NCBI RefSeq assembly: GCF_004795035.1
Contig: NZ_SSBK01000004.1
Coordinates: 1 to 64,000 of the forward strand
Reading direction: 5' to 3'
Source of the DNA: Streptomyces sp. A0958
GTDB lineage: Bacteria; Actinomycetota; Actinomycetes; Streptomycetales; Streptomycetaceae
Length of the DNA: 64,000 bases
This document shows positions 1 to 7,166 of the stretch, in pieces. The notes beneath the pieces are model-generated. The model was given only the letters and a program-made list of their open reading frames with translations. It made no database searches and had not been told where the DNA came from. Position numbers and translations under genes: made by a program. The number at the start of each line of letters is the position of its first letter. Position 1 is the first letter of the stretch.

Positions 1-1
1 G

Positions 2-127
2 ACGATCGTCGCGGTCAACAAGGACCCGGAGGCCCCGATCTTCGACCTCGTGGACTACGGCGTCGTCGGCGACCTCTTCGACGTCGTCCCGCAGCTGACC
101 GAGGAGATCAACACCCGCAAGGGCTGA
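2..127 (+). CDS. etfA: Electron transfer flavoprotein alpha subunit, C-terminal end (partial)
   Basis: The last 41 codons of a gene entering from the left edge. The peptide contains [12 protein letters not shown], then [18 protein letters not shown], which is the conserved C-terminal end of EtfA. In this family the stretch belongs to the FAD-binding domain, and the KDP-AP-F motif contacts the cofactor. EtfA and EtfB form the soluble heterodimer that passes electrons from acyl-CoA and related dehydrogenases to the membrane quinone pool. A strong hairpin follows 29 bp after the stop, so this is the end of its transcript. The N-terminal part and etfB, normally upstream, are outside the window. 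Confidence 0.9.
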   Translation, partial: TIVAVNKDPEAPIFDLVDYGVVGDLFDVVPQLTEEINTRKG

Positions 128-155
128 CATCCGGACAGCACATGAGCAACGGCCC

Positions 156-186
156 GGGGCCGCACGGTGAACCACCGTGCGGCCCC
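156..186 (+). terminator. Rho-independent-type terminator after etfA
   Basis: A perfect 13-bp inverted repeat: arm GGGGCCGCACGGT at 156-168, loop GAACC, matching arm at 174-186. There is no T-run, as is usual in high-GC actinobacteria. It sits right after the etfA stop and before the next promoter region. Confidence 0.8.
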
Positions 187-252
187 GCGTCGTTCCCGAT
201 CACCGTTGACGCCGGTGCGGCAGCCTTATAACTTCACTATACGGATTGTTGA

Positions 253-267
253 TTCCGGGAAGCGGAA
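253..267. promoter_or_regulatory. Small inverted repeat in the promoter region of the DUF6986 gene
   Basis: TTCCG (253-257), five spacer bases, CGGAA (263-267), inside an unusually AT-rich stretch (about 221-272) that must hold the promoter for the gene starting at 294. The position suits an operator, but the regulator is unknown and no regulator gene is next to it. Confidence 0.3.
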
Positions 268-293
268 ATTATCACAGCGTGGAGGGTGCGGAC

Positions 294-1592
294 ATGGGTC
301 AGCAGGAGAAGGTGGCGACGAGCCTCGCCGGTGCGGTCAGCGACGGGATCAGCGCCTCCCTCACGGCGGTGGACGCCGAACTCGCCCGCCGCTACCCGGG
401 CGACCCCGGCACCCGCCAGCCCGTGCACACGGTCTACGTACCGGGCGACACCTTCACGGCCGGCACGCTGCGCTCCTGGGGCGACGAGGCGCTGAAGGCG
501 CTCGACGAGCACGCCCCCGACGCGGCCGCCCTCGCCGCGGTCCTCGGCATCCCGGACGAGCTGGCCGGTCCCGTCCACGACCGCGTACGCGCCAAGCTGG
601 AGCGCGAGCCGGTCGAGGACCTGCGGATCGACTTCGAGGACGGCTACGGGCCCCGCTCCGACGCCGAGGAGGACGAGGTGGCGGCCCGCGCGGCCCGGCT
701 CGTCTCGGAGGCGTACGCGAACGGCACGGCGGCCCCGTACATGGGCATCCGGATGAAGTGCATGGAGGCCGCCGTACGGGACCGGGGCATCCGCACCACG
801 GACATCTTCCTCACCGGTCTGATGCGGGCGGGCGGCCTGCCCGAAGGGCTCGTCCTCACCCTCCCCAAGGTGACGTACCCGGAGCAGGTCACCGCCTTCG
901 TCCAGCTGCTCGAAGCCTTCGAGCAGGCACACGGGCTGCCGTCCGGGCGTCTCGGCTTCGAGATCCAGATCGAGACCAGCCAGTCCATCCTCGCCGCCGA
1001 CGGCACCGCCGCCGTGGCCCGGATGATCGACGCCGCGCAGGGGCGCGCCACCGGCCTGCACTACGGAACGTTCGACTACAGCGCGTGCGTCGGCGTCAGC
1101 GCCGCCTACCAGGCGAGCGACCACCCGGCGGCCGACCACGCCAAGGCCGTCATGCAGGTGGCCGCCGCCGGCACCGGCGTACGCGTCTGCGACGGCTCGA
1201 CCAACGTCCTGCCCGTCGGCCCCGCCCACCAGGTCCACGAGGCGTGGCGGCTGCACTACGGCCTCACCCGGCGCGCCCTGGCCCGCGCCTACTACCAGGG
1301 CTGGGACATGCACCCGGGCCACCTGCCGACCCGGTACGCGGCCGTCTACACGTTCTACCGCGAGGGCCTGGAGCCGGCCGCCTCCCGGCTCGCCGCGTAC
1401 GTGGCCAAGGCGGGCGGCGACGTCATGGACGAGCCCGCCACCGCCAAGGCGCTCAGCGGCTACCTGCTGCGCGGCATCGACTGCGGTGCCCTGGACACCG
1501 CCGAGGTGGCCCGTCTGACCGGGCTGACCCGCGCGGACCTCGACGCCTTCGCCTCGCCCCGGCGCGGCACCCTGACGGTCACCGCGCCCTGA
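294..1592 (+). CDS. DUF6986 family aldolase-like protein (HpcH/HpaI and citrate-lyase-beta related)
   Basis: 432 residues. The start is ATG 294, which has GGAGGG 8 nt upstream; an in-frame TTG at 246 lies before the ribosome site. The segment IDFEDGYG (residues 112-119) and the later GFEIQIETSQSIL resemble the metal-binding Glu/Asp and acidic strands of the CitE/HpcH-HpaI TIM-barrel fold. In that fold they hold Mg2+ for C-C cleavage of acyl-CoA or oxo acids. I recognise the protein as the conserved Streptomyces family DUF6986, for which I know no proven reaction. It is a single gene between the etfA terminator and a convergent LacI regulator, so its neighbours do not reveal a pathway. The aldolase/lyase role is inferred from motifs only. 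Confidence 0.85.
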   Translation: MGQQEKVATSLAGAVSDGISASLTAVDAELARRYPGDPGTRQPVHTVYVPGDTFTAGTLRSWGDEALKALDEHAPDAAALAAVLGIPDELAGPVHDRVRAKLEREPVEDLRIDFEDGYGPRSDAEEDEVAARAARLVSEAYANGTAAPYMGIRMKCMEAAVRDRGIRTTDIFLTGLMRAGGLPEGLVLTLPKVTYPEQVTAFVQLLEAFEQAHGLPSGRLGFEIQIETSQSILAADGTAAVARMIDAAQGRATGLHYGTFDYSACVGVSAAYQASDHPAADHAKAVMQVAAAGTGVRVCDGSTNVLPVGPAHQVHEAWRLHYGLTRRALARAYYQGWDMHPGHLPTRYAAVYTFYREGLEPAASRLAAYVAKAGGDVMDEPATAKALSGYLLRGIDCGALDTAEVARLTGLTRADLDAFASPRRGTLTVTAP

Positions 1593-1603
1593 GGGGGAGC
1601 CGT

Positions 1604-2632
1604 TCAGGCCGGGGGCAGCTCGCCCGAACCCCGTGCGATCAGCCGGGTCGGGAGTTCCACGCGCGCCGGTGTGTGGTCGGCCCCGTCGAGGCGCCGGAAG
1701 AGGTGTTCGGCGGCGGTGCGGCCCACGGCCGCGGCGTCCTGTGAGATGACGGTGATGCCGAGAAGGTCGGCCAGCTCGATGTCGTCGAAGCCGACGAGGG
1801 CGACCGGCCGCTCGCGGTCCGCCAGGACGCGGACCGCTGTCACCGTCACCCGGTTGTTGCCCGAGAAGAGGGCCGTCACGGGCTCCGGACCACCGAGCAT
1901 CGCCTCGGCGGCGGCGCGGACCCGGTCAGGCTCCGTGGAGCCCAGCGACACCCAGGAGTCCTCGACGGTTATCCCGGCGTCCGCCATCGCGGCGTGGTAG
2001 CCGCGCAGCCGCTCGGTCGCGGTGTGGATGCGCGGCTGGTCGCCGATGAAGCCGATCCGGCGGTGCCCGTGCGCGATCAGATGGGCGACGCCCTCGCGGG
2101 CGCCCCCGAAGCTGTCCGAGAGCACCATGTCCGCCTCGATGCGCCCGGCCGGGCGGTCGACGAAGACCGTCGCGACCCCGGCCTTGATCTCCGGCTCCAG
2201 ATAGCGGTGGTCGTCGGCGGCCGGAATCACGATCAGCCCGTCGACCCGGCGCGCGCACAGGGCGAGGACCAGCTCCTGTTCGCGCTCCGGGTCCTCGGCG
2301 CTCGAACCGTTGATCAGCAGGGCGCCGTGCGCGCGGGCCACCTCCTCCACCGCGCGGCTCAGCGGCCCGTAGAAGGGGTCGGCCAGGTCCTCCAGGACCA
2401 GGCCGATGGAGGCGGTGCGGCCCTTGCGCAGCACACGGGCGCTGTCGTTGCGGCGGAAGCCCAGCGCGTCGATGGCCTCCTGGACCCGGCGCTCGGTGTC
2501 GGACGTGACACCCGGCTCGCTGTTGACCACGCGCGAGACCGTCTTGAGGCCCACTCCGGCCCGGGCGGCCACGTCCTTCATGGTCGGCCGGTTGCCGTAA
2601 CGGGGCTCGGGATGACGGGTGGTCTCGGCCAC
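1604..2632 (-). CDS. LacI family transcriptional regulator
   Basis: 342 residues from GTG 2632, with AGGA about 10 nt upstream. ATG 2581 (Met18) is a possible later start directly before the helix-turn-helix. Residues 19-65 form the LacI DNA-binding head (MKDVAARAGVGLKTVSRVVN, then a hinge ending NDSARVL). A periplasmic-binding-like sugar-sensing domain follows, with DLADPFYG, VDGLIVIPA, GHRRIGFIG and ALVGFDD. It is divergent from a ROK sugar kinase, and a perfect palindrome with the central CG typical of LacI operators lies between them. It therefore very likely represses both itself and the kinase in response to a sugar. The same frame stays open upstream through the antisense of the kinase into the excalibur gene (see 3917-4528); that extension is not part of this protein. 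Confidence 0.92.
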   Translation of the reverse strand: MAETTRHPEPRYGNRPTMKDVAARAGVGLKTVSRVVNSEPGVTSDTERRVQEAIDALGFRRNDSARVLRKGRTASIGLVLEDLADPFYGPLSRAVEEVARAHGALLINGSSAEDPEREQELVLALCARRVDGLIVIPAADDHRYLEPEIKAGVATVFVDRPAGRIEADMVLSDSFGGAREGVAHLIAHGHRRIGFIGDQPRIHTATERLRGYHAAMADAGITVEDSWVSLGSTEPDRVRAAAEAMLGGPEPVTALFSGNNRVTVTAVRVLADRERPVALVGFDDIELADLLGITVISQDAAAVGRTAAEHLFRRLDGADHTPARVELPTRLIARGSGELPPA

Positions 2633-2713
2633 GGTGAGCTGTCCTGTCGTCGGTGCGGGCTGTCCTGGGCCCTCCACGACGGCTGTCGCGGAGGGCCCGG
2701 AGGTGTGGCGTCG

Positions 2714-2740
2714 AGCATAGGCCCTGGACAACGTTGTCAA
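2714..2740 (-). promoter_or_regulatory. Probable lacI-type regulator promoter overlapping its operator
   Basis: Read on the minus strand: TTGACA at 2740-2735 and TATGCT at 2719-2714 with a short 15-nt spacer. The -35 hexamer overlaps the palindrome at 2727-2738, so binding there would block this promoter and bring about autorepression. Confidence 0.45.
2727..2738. promoter_or_regulatory. LacI-type operator palindrome GACAACGTTGTC
   Basis: A perfect 12-bp palindrome centred on CG, located between the divergent LacI regulator and ROK kinase. LacI-family operators in actinobacteria commonly have this form (A/T-rich half sites around a central CG). Confidence 0.75.
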
Positions 2741-2809
2741 GGGAATGGAGACTGGGCAGACTGTCTGCCTGAGCCGCAGGTCCCGCCCACACCAACCGGA
2801 GCCACACCG

Positions 2810-3775
2810 ATGCATACCGACCTCGTCGCCGCCCTCGATATCGGAGGCACCAAGATCGCCGGCGCGTTGGTGGACCAGGACGGCACGCTCGTCGTCCGCG
2901 CGCAGCGTCCGACGCCCGCCCGGGAGAGCGGCGAGCGGGTCATGGAGGCGGTGAGCGGCGTCCTGGCCGAGCTGGCCGCCTCTCCGTGCTGGGATCGGGC
3001 GACGGCCGTCGGGATCGGCAGCGCGGGCCCGGTGGACGCGGCCGGCGGGACGGTCAGCCCGGTCAACGTGCGCGGCTGGCGGGGCTTCCCGCTGGTGGAC
3101 CGGGTCAGCGACGCCACGGGCGGGCTTCCGGTCACGCTGGTCGGCGACGGCGTCGCCATCACCGCCGCGGAGCACTGGCTCGGCGCGGCCCGCGGTCACG
3201 ACAACGCGCTGTGCATGGTCGTCTCGACCGGGGTCGGCGGCGGGCTCGTGCTCGGCGGCGCCCTCCACCCCGGCCCCAGCGGCAACGCCGGCCACATCGG
3301 CCACATCAGCGTGGACCTCGACGGCGACCCGTGTCCGTGCGGGGCGCGCGGCTGCGTCGAACGCATCGCGAGCGGCCCCAACATCGCCCGCCGTGCGCTG
3401 GAGGGCGGCTGGCGGCCGGGCCAGGACGGGGACGCGTCCGCGGTGGGCGTCGCGGCGGCGGCACGGGCGGGCGATCCGGTCGCCCTGGCCTCCTTCGAGC
3501 GCGCCGCGCAGGCCCTGGCCGCCGGGATCGCCGCGACGGCGACCCTGGTCGAGATCGACATCGCGGTGATCGGCGGCGGCGTGGCCGGTGCCGGTGACCT
3601 GCTGTTCGCACCGCTGCGCACCGCCCTGTGCCGGTACGCCACGCTGTCGTTCGTGCAGCAGCTGACGGTGGTGCCCGCCGTCATGGGCAACGACGCGGGG
3701 CTGGTGGGCGCGGCGGCGGCCGCCCTCGCCACACGCACGGGCGCCGACGAGGGCGTACCGGCCCGGGCGCACTGA
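2810..3775 (+). CDS. ROK family sugar kinase (glucokinase-like)
   Basis: 321 residues from ATG 2810. The N-terminal phosphate-binding loop is DIGGTKIAGAL (residues 10-20). A GHIGH motif (161-165) and CPCGARGC (175-182) form the ROK zinc site. The usual catalytic ND pair appears as GD (Asp113 in VGDGVAI). ROK kinases phosphorylate hexoses or amino sugars with ATP in the cytoplasm. The length matches stand-alone kinases, with no winged helix at the N-terminus, so this is an enzyme rather than a repressor. The divergent LacI regulator and shared operator suggest sugar-inducible expression. The substrate cannot be named from sequence. Confidence 0.88.
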   Translation: MHTDLVAALDIGGTKIAGALVDQDGTLVVRAQRPTPARESGERVMEAVSGVLAELAASPCWDRATAVGIGSAGPVDAAGGTVSPVNVRGWRGFPLVDRVSDATGGLPVTLVGDGVAITAAEHWLGAARGHDNALCMVVSTGVGGGLVLGGALHPGPSGNAGHIGHISVDLDGDPCPCGARGCVERIASGPNIARRALEGGWRPGQDGDASAVGVAAAARAGDPVALASFERAAQALAAGIAATATLVEIDIAVIGGGVAGAGDLLFAPLRTALCRYATLSFVQQLTVVPAVMGNDAGLVGAAAAALATRTGADEGVPARAH

Positions 3776-3819
3776 GTACGGGCGCCGGGCCGGCCCCTCA
3801 CGCTCACGGCCGGTCCTGG

Positions 3820-3841
3820 CGCCCCGCCCCCGGGCGGGGCG
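3820..3841. terminator. Hairpin terminator between the ROK kinase and the convergent excalibur gene
   Basis: CGCCCCGCC (3820-3828) pairs with GGCGGGGCG (3833-3841) and is followed on the plus strand by GGTTCTATT, a weak T-rich tail. It lies between converging genes and could serve both strands. Confidence 0.65.
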
Positions 3842-3916
3842 GGTTCTATTGATCCCCGCAACACCCTGGAGTTTCAGGGAGGCGATTTCGCTCGGAGCGC
3901 CCCGTCCTCTGCCCTG

Positions 3917-4528
3917 TTCGCAGGCGACGCCGTCCCCGTCACGGCCGAGGTGGCAGCCGTAGCCGGGCTCGCCCCGGTGGATGGGGGCCGCGCCGGCCGC
4001 GCGCACGGCGGTGCAGTTCGCGCAGTACGCCGAGCCGCCGCCACTGCTGCCGCTGCCCGAACCGGAACCCGATCCGGAACCCGATCCGGAACCCGATCCG
4101 GAACCCGAACCGGAACCGTCCGAGGTGTCGGCGGGGGCCTCGGGCGCGACGGTGACCTTGACGGTCTTCGTCCTCGTGACGGTCGGCACCGGCTTCGGGC
4201 TCGCGGTGACGGTCTCGGTCACCGCCGGTTCGGGCGCGGCGGTTCGCGTCACCGTCGCCGTGACGGTCGGCGCGGGGGAGGACTTCGCCGCGGCCTCGGT
4301 GTCCGAACCGGAGTTCTCACCGGCACCGCCGAAGGCCACGCCGATGATGAACACGACGGCGGCGGCCGGAATGACGATCCGCTTCCTCGCCCAGCGGTGC
4401 GCGCCACCGGGAGGCGCCGGAGGGCCGAACGGTGTGGGCTGCGGTGGCGGCCCCCAACGCGGCGGCTGCGGCGGCGGATTGTGCGACACGGGCGCCCAAG
4501 CGATGTGTGGAGAGACGACCGTAGTCAT
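3917..4528 (-). CDS. Excalibur calcium-binding domain membrane protein, expected stop codon missing
   Basis: 204 codons from ATG 4528 to the point where the family normally stops. Layout: a Pro-rich cytoplasmic head, one membrane helix (about residues 49-68, ending FIIGVAFGG), a Ser/Thr/Val-rich extracellular stalk, a Gly-Ser repeat, and a C-terminal excalibur domain with four Cys and GRDGDGVACE. Excalibur (DxDxDGxxCE) is an extracellular Ca2+-binding motif. In relatives the protein ends at or just after this CE. Here the codon after Glu (3917-3919) is not a stop; the frame continues through the antisense of the ROK kinase to 1604. Either the stop was lost by an indel, or there is a sequence error. 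A frameshift by one base would end it within about 15 codons. The end coordinate given is the homology end, not a stop codon. Confidence 0.6.
4059..4118 (+). repeat. 12-bp tandem repeat encoding the Gly-Ser linker
   Basis: Five 12-bp units: one GAACCGGAACCC, three GATCCGGAACCC and one GAACCGGAACCG. On the minus strand they encode the (Gly-Ser)n linker between the stalk and the excalibur domain, and slippage here could change linker length in 4-residue steps. Confidence 0.85.
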
Positions 4529-4653
4529 GCCGCCGGACGGGTGGGAGGCAGATCCTCCGCCAGTGATGGAGTTGTGACCGAAGCGTGAAGCACGTGACCC
4601 GCCACGGCCCGTGTGCCGCCGTCGATGTCAGTGGCGGGTGCGATCCTGCATGC

Positions 4654-4920
4654 ATGGACGAGATCATGCGACGGCGGGTGTACGGCGCCGACCACGACGA
4701 CCCCGATCCGGGCCCCCGGCCCGGGCGGGAGTACCGGGAGCTGGTGGGCGGGCCGCTCGACGGTCTGCTGCTGGACGTGACCGGCTGGACGCCGGTGGCC
4801 CTCGCCGATGGCTCCGCCCTGGTCACCGAGATCGGCGCGTACGGCCCGGGCGGCCGCGCCGAGTACGGGCCGCGCGCCGACGAGCCGGACAAGTGGGACT
4901 GGCGTGGCGACACGCCCTGA
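4654..4920 (+). CDS. Hypothetical small acidic protein
   Basis: 88 residues from ATG 4654; ATG 4666 is an alternative. The protein begins MDEIMRRRVYGADHDDPDPGP, has a central GGPLDGLLLDVTGW stretch, and ends DKWDWRGDTP. There is no signal peptide or membrane helix. No family is recognised. It is divergent from the excalibur gene and ends before a hairpin that also serves the convergent gene at 4978. Confidence 0.6.
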   Translation: MDEIMRRRVYGADHDDPDPGPRPGREYRELVGGPLDGLLLDVTGWTPVALADGSALVTEIGAYGPGGRAEYGPRADEPDKWDWRGDTP

Positions 4921-4941
4921 GGCCGTGCCCGCGTCGCCGTT

Positions 4942-4975
4942 CCCGGACGCACGCCGACGACGCCGTGCGTCCGGG
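4942..4975. terminator. Bidirectional terminator between convergent small genes
   Basis: A 12-bp perfect stem: CCCGGACGCACG at 4942-4953 and its complement at 4964-4975 with a 10-nt loop. It lies between the stops of the genes at 4920 (plus) and 4978 (minus). Confidence 0.8.
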
Positions 4976-4977
4976 CT

Positions 4978-5154
4978 TCAGCGGCCCCGGTCCGACGCCT
5001 GCTGCGGTACGACCACGAGGAACGCGTCCTGCTCCAGGTCCATCACGACCTCCGCCGCGACCCCTTCACCCCGGCGGGCCGCCGCGAACTCCTCCGCGGG
5101 CCAACTGCCCCGCGGACCTCCGGCGGGGAACTGCTCGAGCACGGTGCGACGCAT
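4978..5154 (-). CDS. Hypothetical small protein
   Basis: 58 residues from ATG 5154, which is preceded by GGGGGTGG with good spacing. The sequence begins MRRTVLEQFPAGGPRGSWP and contains VVMDLEQDAFLVVVPQ, a plausible short beta-rich cytoplasmic protein. No family is recognised. The start is decided by the ribosome site; longer in-frame extensions to 5286 lie before it. It shares a bidirectional terminator with the gene at 4654-4920. Confidence 0.55.
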   Translation of the reverse strand: MRRTVLEQFPAGGPRGSWPAEEFAAARRGEGVAAEVVMDLEQDAFLVVVPQQASDRGR

Positions 5155-5360
5155 GGTCCACCCCCTGTCGTTCATTTCTGCTGTCCGCTCCAACGACGCG
5201 CGGCCCCCGCCGTTACGGTCCGGCGCGCATCCTCCCCCGTACCCCGCAGCAACCCGGGGAGGGCGTTCGGTGGTCGGTTCGTACAACGCATCGCCTCCGC
5301 CGTGTTTTCGCGGCAGGGTGTTGCGGGCAAGCCACAGGGGGCTACGGAAGAGGGGGAACC

Positions 5361-6398
5361 GTGATCGTCTGGATCAACGGTGCGTTCGGCGCGGGCAAGA
5401 CCAGCGCCGCGCGTGAACTGATCGATCTGATCCCGAACAGCACCTTCTACGACCCGGAAACGACCGGGACGGGGCTGCGGAACCTGCTGCCCCAGAAAAA
5501 GCTCGCCGAGGTGACCGACTTCCAGGACCTGCGGATCTGGCGGCGCCTCGTGGTGGACACCGCGGCCGCCCTGCTCGCCGAGCTGGGCGGGGTGCTGGTG
5601 GTGCCGATGACGCTGCTGCGACAGGAGTATCGAGACGAGATATTCGGCGGGCTCGCCGCCCGGCGCATATCGGTGCGCCATGTCCTGCTCTCACCTGACG
5701 AAACGATCCTGCGTCAGCGCGTCGCCCCCCGGGCGGAATTCCCCGGCGACACGCAGGACGTGGACCCGACCGGCCGCTGGGCCTACGACCGCATCGAACC
5801 GTACCGCTCGGCGCTCGCCTGGATCACCGGGGACGCCCACACCATCGACAACAGCGCGCTCACACCCCGCGAGACGGCGGAGCGCATCGCGGAGGCCGTA
5901 CGCACCGGGGCGGCCCCGGCCTGCGAGATCGTACAGACCCCCGAACCGACCGCGGAGACCGTCGCCGCCGGGGTGCTGCTCTTCGACGAACACGACCGGT
6001 TCCTGCTCGTCGACCCCACGTACAAGCCCGGCTGGGAGTTCCCCGGCGGCGTGGTGGAGGCCGGCGAGGCCCCCGCGCAGGCCGGGATCAGGGAGGTGGA
6101 GGAGGAGATAGGCATCCGCCTCGAACAGGTCCCCAAGCTCCTCGTCATCGACTGGGAGGCGCCCGATCCCCCCGGATACGGAGGGCTGCGGCTGCTGTTC
6201 GACGGCGGTCTGCTGCCGCAGGCGGACGCCGCGCGGCTGCTGCTGCCCGGCTCCGAACTGCGCGGCTGGCGGTTCGTCACCGAGGCGGAGGCGGCCACCC
6301 TGTTGCCGCCCACGCGCTACGAACGGCTGTGCTGGGCGCTGCGGGCCCGGGAGCGTTCAGCCGTGCTCAATCTGGAGGCGGGCGTCCCGGTCGGCTGA
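5361..6398 (+). CDS. TmrB-like P-loop protein fused to a NUDIX hydrolase
   Basis: 345 residues from GTG 5361, with AGGGGGA just upstream. Residues 1-180 resemble TmrB, the Bacillus ATP-binding tunicamycin-resistance protein, and adenylate-kinase-like enzymes. The start is VIVWINGAFGAGKTS with the P-loop at 7-14. The lid-like region carries several Arg residues. Residues 190-345 are a NUDIX domain with a perfect box: GGVVEAGEAPAQAG then REVEEEIGI. NUDIX enzymes hydrolyse nucleoside diphosphates linked to another moiety. The domain order suggests phosphorylation or binding of a nucleotide-like compound coupled to pyrophosphate hydrolysis, perhaps for detoxification or housecleaning. That coupling is inference. 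Its 3' end overlaps the convergent MBL gene by 42 bp. Confidence 0.85.
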   Translation: MIVWINGAFGAGKTSAARELIDLIPNSTFYDPETTGTGLRNLLPQKKLAEVTDFQDLRIWRRLVVDTAAALLAELGGVLVVPMTLLRQEYRDEIFGGLAARRISVRHVLLSPDETILRQRVAPRAEFPGDTQDVDPTGRWAYDRIEPYRSALAWITGDAHTIDNSALTPRETAERIAEAVRTGAAPACEIVQTPEPTAETVAAGVLLFDEHDRFLLVDPTYKPGWEFPGGVVEAGEAPAQAGIREVEEEIGIRLEQVPKLLVIDWEAPDPPGYGGLRLLFDGGLLPQADAARLLLPGSELRGWRFVTEAEAATLLPPTRYERLCWALRARERSAVLNLEAGVPVG

Positions 6399-7067
6399 GG
6401 TCCGCATGACCGCGGCGGCGTCCTTCGTGAGGGGACCGCCGTGGCCGAAGCAGACCGTGGCCGCCTCCAGCGCTGCCAGCCGCCGGAACGAGGCCACGGC
6501 CTGCTCGCGGTCGATGTTGAAGACGCCCAGCATCACCCGCCCCGCCTCGGCGACGCAGTCACCCGTGAACAGCACCCCGTGCCGAGGCAGATGGACACCG
6601 ATGGCCCCGGGGGTATGGCCGGGGGAGTGGACCACCCGCGCCCCGCCGCCGAACGGCAGGACCTCACCGTCGGTCAGTTCGGTGTCGACCCGGGTCGGCG
6701 GAGCCACGGGAACGGTCAGCCCTTTCTCGTACAGAGGGCGTTCCCAGTCGAGCAGGACCGGCTCACCGATCTCCTCCTCGCCCCGGATCACCGGTGCGTC
6801 CAGCCGGTGCGCCAGGATCTCGGCGCCGTGGCGGTCCGCGAGCTCCTGGGCCGCGCCGTAGTGGTCGCGATGGCCGTGCGTGATCACGATTCGGGCGATG
6901 CGGGCGGGGTCGTGGCCGAGCCCCCGCACCGCCTCCTCGATGGCGGGCGCCGCGTGCAGGTCGCCCGCGTCGATCAGGGTCAGCTCGGTCCCGTCGCGCC
7001 AGAGGTAGGCCTGACCGATCGGGAAACGGAACATGTGCAGCTGGGGAAGCACCTCGATGAGATCCAT
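6357..7067 (-). CDS. MBL-fold metallo-hydrolase
   Basis: 236 residues from ATG 7067. The motif THGHRDHYGA (HxHxDH) binds the two metal ions. The later HSPGHTPG, TGDCV and CFGHGGP supply the remaining His/Asp ligands of a glyoxalase-II-like metallo-beta-lactamase fold. It is a cytoplasmic hydrolase of a thioester, lactone or phosphoester; the substrate is unknown. A -10-like TACGTT (minus strand, 7079-7074) lies 6 nt before the ATG, so the message is probably leaderless. The tail overlaps the convergent TmrB-NUDIX gene. A longer frame to 7133 lacks support. Confidence 0.85.
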   Translation of the reverse strand: MDLIEVLPQLHMFRFPIGQAYLWRDGTELTLIDAGDLHAAPAIEEAVRGLGHDPARIARIVITHGHRDHYGAAQELADRHGAEILAHRLDAPVIRGEEEIGEPVLLDWERPLYEKGLTVPVAPPTRVDTELTDGEVLPFGGGARVVHSPGHTPGAIGVHLPRHGVLFTGDCVAEAGRVMLGVFNIDREQAVASFRRLAALEAATVCFGHGGPLTKDAAAVMRTSADRDARLQIEHG

Positions 7068-7166
7068 GCGGCGAACGTACGCGGCGGCGTCCGGCCACCG
7101 CATGGATCTACGCTCTCGGCGAGCTTCGCTCAACGCGTAGCCCGGGACACACCGGGGCAGGCGGTC

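Noticed and set aside
237..1322. 361-codon minus-strand frame opposite the DUF6986 gene
   Set aside because: Shadow frame: Gly/Val/Arg/Ala-rich translation without family features, and the plus-strand gene has a ribosome site and motifs.
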